DNA of 64,000 bases from an uncultured Eubacteriaceae bacterium (GTDB taxonomy: Bacteria > Bacillota > Clostridia > Peptostreptococcales > Anaerovoracaceae), in contig CAIFEY010000003.1 in the NCBI GenBank assembly GCA_903789635.1, positions 1 through 64,000 on the forward strand, in the 5' to 3' direction. The position numbers were made by a program, and so were the translations under genes. The notes beneath the pieces were generated by a model that worked only from the letters and a program-made list of their open reading frames with translations, did not search any database and had not been told where the DNA came from. This document shows, in pieces, positions 42,176 to 50,282 of the stretch (its first letter is position 1; each line of letters opens with the position of its first letter).

Positions 42176-43459
42176 CTATAACGTCAATTGATCTGCAGCT
42201 CCGTCCGATTCCGCGCCGCCGCTCTTCAGCTGGTCCAGTCCGAGAAGCGCCGTCCCGACCGCGTTGTCCGACGAGAGCGCAGGCGAACCGAAGTAAATCC
42301 GATAATCCCTGGCCTTAAGCCGCGCGTGCCCCTTATGCTTCCGCGCGCTCTTCTCCTTCTTCTCGGCCGCGAGTGCGAGCTCCTCGTGGAAATGCTCCCG
42401 CATGAACACGCTCGACGCCACGCCCCCGGCCAGCAGAAAATCGCGAATTCCATACTTCTCTCCGAGGTCGCAGGTCATCCGCGCGGCCGCCCGCGTGATC
42501 CTCTTCATCAGCACGAGCACGAGTTTTGCAGCCTCGTCCCGCTGCTCGCTTTCCAGGCCGCCCGACTTCTCATCGGCATCCAATTCGCTTTCCTGATCGA
42601 TGCTTTCCGACAAAGTCTTCCCGCCCAGGATCTCCTCAACTCGCCTGCTGCAGTCGGTCTCGAGCCCGGACAGGTTCACGTACCCGTCCCTGCAAGGCAC
42701 GGCGGAAAGGTCCGGCAGTTCATCCGCCGAAAACCCCTTCGCCTCCGTCTCGACCGCGATCCGGTCGAGCTCCTGCCCGCACGGGAACGGGAATCCCAGC
42801 TGTACGCCGATCCGGTCGAGGACCTGCCCCGCCGCGAGGTCGCGCGTCCCGCCAACCTTCTCGTACCAGAGCGGATCGCCCTCTCCCTTCTTTCCCTGGT
42901 CAATCAGGACAGCCTCCGTCGTCCCTCCCGAGAAATGGAACGAGATCAGCCGCTCCGGAAGCTCTGCCATTCCGCTGCTCTCCGCCGCCGCGCGGATGTG
43001 TCCCTCCTGGTGAGAGACCCGGATCAGCGGGACGCCCTGCGCCGCGGCGATGCTCCTCCCGGTGCCCTCGCCTGCCAGGAATACCGGCATGTACGAGCCC
43101 TCGACCGGGCGCGGCCTGGTGCTGACCGCGACGCCGATGAGCTCGATCCCGTCGGATTCCCTGTCAGTCTTCCCATCAGCCGCCTTCGTCTGTGCCGCTT
43201 CCGGCTTTGTCCCAGAACCCGCGGCCGAATCCGCCTGCGTGCTCCTCGCCGGGGCCGCATCGGAGAACACCTGTTCGATCAGCTCCGGAAGATGCGTCAC
43301 ATGCTGAAAAAGCGCGTTCTGCTGCCGCAGCCCGCGCTCGTTTTCCGGTACGTCCAGGAATCTCCTGCGGTCGCAGAGAATTTTGCCGTCTTCCCTGACG
43401 AGTGCCGCCGACGTCTTATAGTTGCTCGTGTCAATTCCCAGTACTGCCCTCTGCTTCAT
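42176..43459 (-). CDS. TsaD/Kae1-like (glycoprotease M22 family) paralogue
   Basis: This 427-residue ASKHA-fold protein starts AVLGIDTSNYKTSAALV, which differs from the ETSCDET of true TsaD. The metal-binding HxxxH is kept (His150 and His154 in SHQEGH), as are the FSGGTTE and LAGGVASSVFMREHF nucleotide motifs. Residues 68-104 are a low-complexity Ala/Ser/Lys insert, and another charged insert lies near 290. Such paralogues occur beside nusB/xseA in Clostridia, and their role is not established. A role like tRNA threonylcarbamoylation is not supported without partners. It overlaps the nusB stop. Confidence 0.8.
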   Translation of the reverse strand: MKQRAVLGIDTSNYKTSAALVREDGKILCDRRRFLDVPENERGLRQQNALFQHVTHLPELIEQVFSDAAPARSTQADSAAGSGTKPEAAQTKAADGKTDRESDGIELIGVAVSTRPRPVEGSYMPVFLAGEGTGRSIAAAQGVPLIRVSHQEGHIRAAAESSGMAELPERLISFHFSGGTTEAVLIDQGKKGEGDPLWYEKVGGTRDLAAGQVLDRIGVQLGFPFPCGQELDRIAVETEAKGFSADELPDLSAVPCRDGYVNLSGLETDCSRRVEEILGGKTLSESIDQESELDADEKSGGLESEQRDEAAKLVLVLMKRITRAAARMTCDLGEKYGIRDFLLAGGVASSVFMREHFHEELALAAEKKEKSARKHKGHARLKARDYRIYFGSPALSSDNAVGTALLGLDQLKSGGAESDGAADQLTL

Positions 43460-43938
43460 TACTCTTCGCCTTCTTGATCAGCCGCCTCATGGGCTTCCTC
43501 ATGAGCCTCTTCAGGGGCCTCCTCGGAAGTTCCGGAATGCTCCGGCTTGATCTTCGCGATCTTGGCGAGGATTCCGTTGATAAAGCGAGGTCCCTCCTCC
43601 GTTCCGTACTTCTTCGCGAGGTCGACGGCCTCGTTGATGGAGACGGCGGTCGGGATGTCGTCCATATACAGGATCTCAGCGGCGGAGAGGCGGAGGACCG
43701 CGATGTCCGTTTTGGCCATGCGGGAAGCCTTCCAGCCGATGCTGTACTCGTCAATATAGCGGTCGATCTGACCTCTGTACTTCAGCAGGATGCGGTACAG
43801 CGCCCTGCAGTAGTCCTCCTGGTCGCCGAGGTTCTTCTTCATCAGGAGCTTGTCCTCGTCCTCGGGATCGAAGTCCTTGTTGACATCCATCTGGTAGTAT
43901 ACCTGCATCATCCATTCTCTGGCCTGCGTTCTGTTCAT
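43459..43938 (-). CDS. nusB: Transcription antitermination factor NusB
   Basis: The 159-residue helical protein has the NusB core (REWMMQVYYQMD; RMAKTDIAVLRLSAAEILYMDDIPTAVSINEAVDLAKKYG; FINGILAKI). It binds boxA RNA with NusE for rRNA antitermination. The last 27 residues are an acidic Glu/Ala/His tail with EEAP, EEAH repeats that is not part of the family. It overlaps the asp23 gene by four bases. Confidence 0.93.
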   Translation of the reverse strand: MNRTQAREWMMQVYYQMDVNKDFDPEDEDKLLMKKNLGDQEDYCRALYRILLKYRGQIDRYIDEYSIGWKASRMAKTDIAVLRLSAAEILYMDDIPTAVSINEAVDLAKKYGTEEGPRFINGILAKIAKIKPEHSGTSEEAPEEAHEEAHEAADQEGEE

Positions 43939-44306
43939 TCCTGTTCCTCTTCCTCTTCGTTTTCGACTCTGTCAGGGCGGCTCACACCCTGCACGTGTAT
44001 ATTGATCTTCTTCAGCTTGATCGACATCTCTTCCTGCACCCTGGCGCTGACGGCCGTCTGCACGTTCCATGCCAGCTCCGGGATGCTCTTCCCGTACTCG
44101 GCGATCACGTAGATGTCCGCGCTCAGGCTGTCTCCCCGGTCGTCCAGGTGGACGCCCCTGAGCTTTCCGCCGAGGCCCGGGATCGTGTCCACGATCGTCT
44201 CGGTCAGGGTTCCGCTCATGCCGCAGACGCCCTCGACGGACTCCGCGGTCTCCGCGATCAGCTCCGTCAGCTGATCCTCGAGTTCCTCTCGTTCCTTCTC
44301 ATCCAT
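43935..44306 (-). CDS. Asp23/Gls24 family protein
   Basis: This is a 123-residue member of the Asp23/Gls24 (YloU/YqhY) family. The segment VDTIPGLGGKLRGVHLDDRGDSLSADIYVIAEYGKSIPELAWNVQTAV is typical. In Bacillus, YqhY lies beside the acc genes and nusB. A role in envelope or lipid homeostasis is suspected. An acidic tail ends the protein. Confidence 0.88.
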   Translation of the reverse strand: MDEKEREELEDQLTELIAETAESVEGVCGMSGTLTETIVDTIPGLGGKLRGVHLDDRGDSLSADIYVIAEYGKSIPELAWNVQTAVSARVQEEMSIKLKKINIHVQGVSRPDRVENEEEEEQE

Positions 44307-44380
44307 TGTTCTTGCTCTTCCTTTTTCTGCTCTTCCTGTTTCCTCATCCGGAAATTATAGCATACTTCGGCAGGATCTGC

Positions 44381-45664
44381 TTAATCCTCATCGTCTTCTT
44401 CCTCTTCAGGCGGATGAATTTCCATGCGGACCTGCGTGATTCGGCGTTCCCGGACGGCCATGATCGTGAAGGTGTAGTTCTCGTACTCGACCTTGTGGTT
44501 GCTCCTGCCGTCCTTCGGGATCTCCTCGATCAGGTCGAGCAGGAAGCCGCCGAGCGTCTCGCTGTTGTCGGACTCGAGGTTCGACCCGGTCTCCTCGTTC
44601 AAGTCGTCCAGGGCGACGTTTCCGCTGACGAGCCAGGTGTTGTCCGGGAGCTCCTTGATGTCCTCGGTCTCGACGTCGTACTCGTCGTCGATGTCGCCGA
44701 CGATCTCCTCGATGATGTCCTCCATCGTCACGATGCCGCTGAATCCGCCGTACTCATCAATCAGGATGCAGATGTGCTGACGCGACGCCTGCAGCTCCAT
44801 GAAGAGCGCCGCGATGTTCTTTGTCTCCGGAACCATGTAAGGCTTCCGCAGGATCGAACGGATGTCGACGTTGTCGAAGCCTTTCAGCCGCGCCTGAATC
44901 AGGAAGTCCTTGATGTGCAGGATGCCGAGGATGTTGTCCGGCTCCTCCTCGTACACCGGGATCCTGGAATAGCGCATGCTCATGAGCTGGTCGAGGTACT
45001 CGTCCGGCGTGTCGTCGATGTCGATCATGAACACGTCGGTCCTCGGCGTCATAATCTCGTAGGCGAGCTCGTCGTCGAATTGGAAAATACTTCCAATCAT
45101 CTTCCTGCCATCTTCCTGGATCGCGCCGTTCTTCTGGCCCTCCTCCAGCAGGGACATGACGTCCTCCTCCGAGAACTGCTCGTCCTCCTCCTCGCGGTTC
45201 TGGCGGAAGATCACGAGCAGGATGCTGCTCAGCGCCCGCAGGACCCACGTGAGCGGGAAGAATATGATGCACAGCCCCCTCTGGAAGCTGCAGAGCACCG
45301 CCGCCATGCCCTCCGCGTGCTGGGCCGCCGTCCTCTCGGCGAAGAACAGCACGATGATCAGGAGCGCGACGTACCCCGCGGTGTCGGCCAGCGCCTGCCG
45401 GATTCCCGGCCCCGAGAACATGTAAACGCTCAGCGCGCCGGCAGCCGTGCAGATGGCCTGCAGCATCATGTCCGTCCGGCGGTAGCGGAACGGCTGGTCC
45501 AGGTACCTCCGCATCAGAGGCTGCTTCCGTTCCGGCAGCTCGTTCCATTTACTGCGGCTGAAATTCTCCAGCGAGCGGTACGTGAATTCCACGAGGACCG
45601 ACAGGACGAACGCCGCCGCCGCGACAATCATGCATATTCGAACCGCAAAAGGATCACTTAACAT
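44381..45664 (-). CDS. CNNM/HlyC-CorC type membrane protein with CBS domains
   Basis: The 427-residue protein has an N-terminal membrane domain with about three to four helices (residues 8-150), a pair of CBS domains (about 205-330: EIMTPRTDVFMIDIDDTPDEYL; DEYGGFSGIVTMEDIIEEIVGDI) and a C-terminal CorC/HlyC domain. Proteins of this family are linked to magnesium or other divalent cation efflux. The C terminus is very acidic (EEEEDDED). A 74-base spacer leads to asp23. Confidence 0.88.
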   Translation of the reverse strand: MLSDPFAVRICMIVAAAAFVLSVLVEFTYRSLENFSRSKWNELPERKQPLMRRYLDQPFRYRRTDMMLQAICTAAGALSVYMFSGPGIRQALADTAGYVALLIIVLFFAERTAAQHAEGMAAVLCSFQRGLCIIFFPLTWVLRALSSILLVIFRQNREEEDEQFSEEDVMSLLEEGQKNGAIQEDGRKMIGSIFQFDDELAYEIMTPRTDVFMIDIDDTPDEYLDQLMSMRYSRIPVYEEEPDNILGILHIKDFLIQARLKGFDNVDIRSILRKPYMVPETKNIAALFMELQASRQHICILIDEYGGFSGIVTMEDIIEEIVGDIDDEYDVETEDIKELPDNTWLVSGNVALDDLNEETGSNLESDNSETLGGFLLDLIEEIPKDGRSNHKVEYENYTFTIMAVRERRITQVRMEIHPPEEEEDDED

Positions 45665-45895
45665 CGATGTACATCTCCCATTCCGGGGGCTTCTCCCCCA
45701 ATTCCCAATTTGACCTTGATCTTGATTTAGACAAAGACGACGCGCCTCATAACATACGTTCTGATGATATGCTGATAAGCGCCTCCTCCATCATTGATAA
45801 TTTCTATTTTGAAAGCCCGCACCGCCGCGCGGCAGTACGCTACTTTCATTCTCTGAGCTCTGAGAGCGGCTTTAAGATTGACGAGCGCGGGTCGG

Positions 45896-47128
45896 TTAAT
45901 CCTCGATCTTCATTCTGAGCAGGTAGCCCGGCTTCACCGGCTGCGCCATCTTCATCAGAAGCTTCTGCTGCGGATGCGGCGCGGCATCGATCGCTGCGCC
46001 CGTCTCCGCGTCGCGCATGCCGGTTACGGTCTGCTTGAAGAAGCTGATCTCCGGCCCGAACACCTCGATCAGATCGCCTTCGACCATCTTGTTCCTCTGC
46101 TCGACGAGCGCGTCGCCGGTACTCTCGTCGTAGTCCAGGACCTTGCCGACGAACGAATACTCCTTGATATACTTGCTGCTCTCGTAGTTCTGCTCGTTTC
46201 CGGACGGATTCCCGTAGTAGAAGCCCGTCGTGAAGAGCCTGTGGCTCGCCTTCTTCAGCTCGTCCAGCCACTCCTCCTTAAACTCCCAGTGCTCCGGATC
46301 CTCGTAGTACGCGTCGATCGCCTGGCGGTACGCGTGGACGACGGTCGCGACGTAGAAGATGCTCTTCATGCGGCCCTCGATCTTGGCGCTGCAAATGCCG
46401 GCGTTCACGATCTCCGGGATGTGGCGGATCATGCAGAGGTCCTTGGAGTTCATGATGTAAGATCCGCGGTCGTCCTCCTCGATCGGCATGTACTGGCCCG
46501 GACGCTTCTCCTCGACCAGCGCATACTTATAGCGGCACGGATGCGCGCAGGCTCCGCGGTTCGCGTCCCTGCCCGTCATGTAGTTGCTGAGCAGGCATCG
46601 GCCAGAGTAGCTGATGCACATCGCCCCGTGGACGAACGCCTCCAGGTCGACGTCCGGCAGCTTCTCATGGATCCCAGCGATCTCGTCAAAGCTCAGCTCG
46701 CGCGCGAGCACCAGGCGCTTGACGCCCATCTTCTCGGTCCAGAACTTTCCGGTCCTCCAGTTGGTCATGTTCGCCTGTGTCGACAGGTGGATCTCCGCGT
46801 CTGGGATGACCTCCTGCACCATGGCGATGATGCCCGGGTCCGAGATCAGGAAGGCATCGATGCCGAGGTCCTTGATCTCGTTCAGGTAGCCGTAAAGCGG
46901 CTCGATGTCCTCGTTATGCGCGTAGATGTTGATCGTCATGTAGCAGCGCCTGCCGCGGCTGTGCGCGAATTCCAGCGCCTCTTTAATCTCGTCGATGGAC
47001 AGGTTTCCCGCGCCCGCGCGCAGGGAGAACATCTGTCCGCCAAAATAAACGGCGTCCGCTCCGTACTGGATCGCCGTCTTCAGTTTTTCCAGATCGCCGG
47101 CCGGTGCCAGCAGTTCCAGTTTCTTCAT
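45896..47128 (-). CDS. U32 family peptidase-like protein (TrhP/YrrO type)
   Basis: The 410-residue protein begins LELLAPAGDLEKLKTAIQYGADAVYFGG. The Cys cluster CISYSGRCLLSNYMTGRDA..GACAHPCR matches the U32 iron-sulphur motif. TrhP proteins are needed for hydroxylation of uridine 34 in tRNA. The neighbour TrmR methylates that product, so the two form a pathway to 5-methoxyuridine. The assignment rests on family and on this neighbour. Confidence 0.88.
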   Translation of the reverse strand: MKKLELLAPAGDLEKLKTAIQYGADAVYFGGQMFSLRAGAGNLSIDEIKEALEFAHSRGRRCYMTINIYAHNEDIEPLYGYLNEIKDLGIDAFLISDPGIIAMVQEVIPDAEIHLSTQANMTNWRTGKFWTEKMGVKRLVLARELSFDEIAGIHEKLPDVDLEAFVHGAMCISYSGRCLLSNYMTGRDANRGACAHPCRYKYALVEEKRPGQYMPIEEDDRGSYIMNSKDLCMIRHIPEIVNAGICSAKIEGRMKSIFYVATVVHAYRQAIDAYYEDPEHWEFKEEWLDELKKASHRLFTTGFYYGNPSGNEQNYESSKYIKEYSFVGKVLDYDESTGDALVEQRNKMVEGDLIEVFGPEISFFKQTVTGMRDAETGAAIDAAPHPQQKLLMKMAQPVKPGYLLRMKIED

Positions 47129-47351
47129 TCTTTACTCTTCTCTCCGTTTTTCTCGTTCTTTATTCTCTGTTTCCGTCTGCCGTCAAAACCGCTTGATCCC
47201 GCGCCGCCTTGAACTTTGTCAAGCCGACGGCAGGAAACAATCATAATCGCAGAATTCCTTCCCTCTCAGGGGATTCTCCATTCAGGGCAATTTTACACTG
47301 CCCCGCGGCGCTGTTTCAAGGAACATGTTCCGTCATTTTCCAACTCGTATA

Positions 47352-48035
47352 TTATTCCCCGTCCGGCGCGTGGTAAACCGAAACCGACATTCCGTCGCCC
47401 ACGGCGTTCAGCGAGGTGGAAAGGCGCGGGTCGCTCGTGATCTGCTCGAGGAACTCCCGCATCTGGCGGATGTTCGTGCGGTGCTTGCGCTCACGCTTAG
47501 GGTCCATGTCCTGGTCGATCAGGGTCAGGCCGTTCTGCAGGATGTCGTCGCAGACGATCAGCGCCCCGTCTCTGCAGACGGTCAGCGCGCTGTCTAAGAA
47601 CGCCTGATAGCGGCTCTTGGCCGCGTCGATGAAGACCATGTCAAAACCCGTGATTCCGTTCGCCTTGAGGGCTTCAACAGCCTCTGCGCCGTCCCCGTGC
47701 ATGACCTTGATCTGCGTCTCCAGCCTCGACTGGCGGACGTTGATCCTGGCCGCGCGGTACATGTACTCGTCCTTCTCGACCGTGTAGACCATCGCGTGCG
47801 GGCACGACGTAGCAAAATATACCGCCGAGTACCCGATCGCGGTCCCGATCTCGAGGATCTTCCTCGGCTGCTTGAGTTCCAGCAGCGTGTTCAGGAACAT
47901 CTCCGTCTCCCTCCTGATCAGGGGAACTTTGTCCGCCCTGGAGATCTCGCGAAGCTTCTCTAAGTTCTTATTCAGCGGTTTATAGTAGTCCTGCAGGAAT
48001 TCCGTAACCAGAGGACTTGTAATTTCGATTTCCAT
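47352..48035 (-). CDS. trmR: tRNA 5-hydroxyuridine methyltransferase (YrrM-type O-methyltransferase)
   Basis: This is a 227-residue class I SAM enzyme of the O-methyltransferase family 3. The SAM motif is ILEIGTAIGYSAVYFA, and the metal-binding Asp is in DMVFIDAAKSRY and VCDDIL. In Bacillus the orthologue TrmR (YrrM) makes 5-methoxyuridine in tRNA. It sits between mltG and the U32 gene as in the Bacillus yrrLMNO order. The gene starts at an ATG behind GAGGAAAG. Confidence 0.85.
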   Translation of the reverse strand: MEIEITSPLVTEFLQDYYKPLNKNLEKLREISRADKVPLIRRETEMFLNTLLELKQPRKILEIGTAIGYSAVYFATSCPHAMVYTVEKDEYMYRAARINVRQSRLETQIKVMHGDGAEAVEALKANGITGFDMVFIDAAKSRYQAFLDSALTVCRDGALIVCDDILQNGLTLIDQDMDPKRERKHRTNIRQMREFLEQITSDPRLSTSLNAVGDGMSVSVYHAPDGE

Positions 48036-48049
48036 GGTTCTTTCCTCGC

Positions 48050-49120
48050 TTAATTCTTCTGGTCCTCAAGCGCCTTGCTGTAAGCGGCCTTGTCCTTATT
48101 GAACTGGCTGTAGCTGCTGCTGAAGACGTGGCTGCCGTCGAGCTTGCTGCTGACGACGAAGTACAGGTAGTCGGTGTCCGCAGGGTGCAGGGCGGCCTGG
48201 ATGGACGCCTTTCCCGGGCTCGCGATCGGCCCCGGCGGCAGTCCCGTGTTCTTGTATGTGTTATACGGGGAATCGATCTTCAGGTCCTGGTAGGTGACCT
48301 CGGTCTTGTGCTCCCCGGTCTGATCCAGCAGGTAAGTGATCGTGGAGTCCATCTGAAGAGGCATGTCCTTCTTCAGGCGGTTGTAGATGACGCTCGCGAT
48401 CTTGGCGCGGTCCTTGTCGACCTGGCTTTCCTTCTCGATGATCGACGCGGCCGTCATGACCTCGTTCAGGGAATAGCCCTTCGGCAGGTTCTTCTCTGCC
48501 TTAAGCGCCTCGAGCTGCGACTGCGTGCTCTTGAGCATCATCGTGATGATCGCGTCGCTGCTCGTGCCCGGAGACACGGAGTACGTGTCCGGGAACAGGT
48601 AACCCTCGAGATAGTGCTTGCCCTTCTGCGCCCCCTTCAGGAAGCTGAACTTGGAGCGGTAGCTGCCGTCCTCCAGCGCCTTGACGAAGTCGTCGTACTT
48701 GACGAGCCCCGCATTCGAGAATCTCCTGGCGATCTGGTACTCGGCCAGGCCCTCCGGGATCGTAACGCTGACCGTCCTGGTCTTTCCGGACGCGATCATC
48801 TTCGCGATCTCGCCTATGCTCATCGACTTGCTGATGCCGTACGTGCCGGCCTGATATTCGTCTTCCGTTCCGTTCAGCTTGCCGTAGATGCGGAATGCAG
48901 CGGACGAGCGGATCAGGCCCTTGCTCTTCAGCGTCTGTCCGATGGAGGACGCGCCCGTTCCCTGCTCGATGTTTACGATCTGAACCGACTTCGACTTCGA
49001 ATTCACCGGCCTTCCGGCAGTGATATACCAGATGGCGCAGGACCCCGCGGCCAGGACGAGGACGAGGATGACGGCGAGGAGTATGTGCTTTCTGAACCCG
49101 CCTTTATTTACTGTTTCCAT
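48050..49120 (-). CDS. mltG: Endolytic murein transglycosylase MltG
   Basis: This 356-residue YceG-family protein has one membrane helix near residues 13-35 and a large extracellular domain. The catalytic Glu is in TAASIIEKESQ, with YNRLKKDMPLQMDSTITYLL and SPYNTYKNTGLPPGPIASPG further on. It cuts nascent glycan strands. The ATG at 49120 is chosen since the membrane segment follows at once and GGAG is upstream. Confidence 0.92.
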   Translation of the reverse strand: METVNKGGFRKHILLAVILVLVLAAGSCAIWYITAGRPVNSKSKSVQIVNIEQGTGASSIGQTLKSKGLIRSSAAFRIYGKLNGTEDEYQAGTYGISKSMSIGEIAKMIASGKTRTVSVTIPEGLAEYQIARRFSNAGLVKYDDFVKALEDGSYRSKFSFLKGAQKGKHYLEGYLFPDTYSVSPGTSSDAIITMMLKSTQSQLEALKAEKNLPKGYSLNEVMTAASIIEKESQVDKDRAKIASVIYNRLKKDMPLQMDSTITYLLDQTGEHKTEVTYQDLKIDSPYNTYKNTGLPPGPIASPGKASIQAALHPADTDYLYFVVSSKLDGSHVFSSSYSQFNKDKAAYSKALEDQKN

Positions 49121-49203
49121 AACCCTAAACTCCGTTTTCACTGACAACAGAGGGACGTAAATATAATCTACGTCCCTCCTCATGCGTTTCCTTATGTGAT
49201 TCC

Positions 49204-49767
49204 TTATTCCTTGGATCTTCCGAGATACTCGCCACTTCTCGTATCGATCTGAATCTTCTCTCCCTCTTCGATGAAGATAGGAACCTGGATGACAGCGCCT
49301 GTCTCGACGGTTGCTGCCTTGGTGACGTTCGTCGCGGTATCACCCTTGACGCCCGGCTCTGTCTCTGTGACGACCAGGTCGACGAAGTTCGGCGGCTCTA
49401 CGGCGAAACATGCATTCTCGTAGAAACGAAGCGTTGCTTCATCGTTCTCGCGGATGTACTTTACGGCATCGCCCATGAGGTCCGTACCTACCGGAATCTG
49501 CTCAAAAGTCTCCGGATCCATGAAGTAGTACAGCTCTCCGTCATTGTACAGATACTGCATCTTTCTGGTCTCGATTCTTGCCTCGTTGAACTTCTCTGTC
49601 GGGTTGAAGGCTGTCTCACGGATTGCTCCGGTGATGATGTTCTTATACTTGGTTCTTACGAACGCAGCACCCTTGCCCGGCTTTACATGCTGAAAGTCTA
49701 CGACGACGTTAGGCTCTCCGTCCAGTTCGAACGTCATGCCCTTTCTGAAATCTCCTGCTGTAATCAT
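49204..49767 (-). CDS. efp: Translation elongation factor P
   Basis: The 187-residue three-domain factor relieves ribosome stalling at proline runs. The tip of domain I is [13 protein letters not shown], with Lys32 at the modified position. The protein ends with the conserved RTGEYLGR-like motif [10 protein letters not shown]. It has its own strong promoter. Confidence 0.96.
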   Translation of the reverse strand: MITAGDFRKGMTFELDGEPNVVVDFQHVKPGKGAAFVRTKYKNIITGAIRETAFNPTEKFNEARIETRKMQYLYNDGELYYFMDPETFEQIPVGTDLMGDAVKYIRENDEATLRFYENACFAVEPPNFVDLVVTETEPGVKGDTATNVTKAATVETGAVIQVPIFIEEGEKIQIDTRSGEYLGRSKE

Positions 49768-49805
49768 TGGTTTTTCACTCCCTATTTTTTTAGTAAATCT
49801 AATAT

Positions 49806-49833
49806 ATTATATCAGAATTACGGCATTTTGCAA
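49806..49833 (-). promoter_or_regulatory. Promoter of efp
   Basis: On the minus strand TTGCAA (49828-49833) and a perfect TATAAT (49806-49811) are 16 bases apart. Confidence 0.65.
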
Positions 49834-49890
49834 CCTGTCCGCACCCTGATTCCGGCGGTTTTCCCGCCTTTTCCGAAAATTTAAGGACGG

Positions 49891-50253
49891 CTACAGACTG
49901 CGCAGTTCCTCCGGAAGCTGTGACATGTCCATGCCGATCGCTTCCCCAAGGATCTTATACACGTCTGCCATCATCAGGGAGAACCGCATAGCCGTCTGCA
50001 TGTACTGCGCGGCAGCCGGGTTCGCCATCATCATCGCGGAGAGACGCTGGATTTCCTGCATCATCTCCTGCGAGATCTGCTCGCCGGACAGCTGTGCCTG
50101 CTGCTGACGGATCTGCAGGTCCTGCAGCTCCTTCACCATCTGGGAGAGCTGCGGGTCCTGATCGACCAGTTTCTGCATCTGGTCGTACTGCTTGAATTCT
50201 TCGGATTCTTTAATGGCCTGGGCTAACCCGTGGGCCTGATCGTATACGTTCAT
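49891..50253 (-). CDS. YlbF/YmcA family protein
   Basis: This 120-residue helical protein matches the YlbF family, which in Bacillus forms with YmcA and YaaT a complex that affects RNase Y and development. Core: ALAQAIKESEEFKQYDQMQKLVDQDPQLSQMVKEL-like sequence, then a Gln/Met-rich helix. It lies 29 bases after the RNase J gene, which fits an RNA-decay role. Confidence 0.8.
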   Translation of the reverse strand: MNVYDQAHGLAQAIKESEEFKQYDQMQKLVDQDPQLSQMVKELQDLQIRQQQAQLSGEQISQEMMQEIQRLSAMMMANPAAAQYMQTAMRFSLMMADVYKILGEAIGMDMSQLPEELRSL

Positions 50254-50282
50254 TATCCCTCCGTTACGTCCTTATGTTTCTG

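Noticed and set aside
45667..45918. Plus-strand 83-codon frame in the spacer before the U32 gene
   Set aside because: No ribosome site, partial antisense to the U32 gene, and low-complexity Leu/Asp run.
47320..47331. GGAACATGTTCC as an SOS (LexA) box
   Set aside because: Firmicute LexA sites have GAAC and GTTC separated by four bases; here there are only two, and no SOS gene is adjacent.
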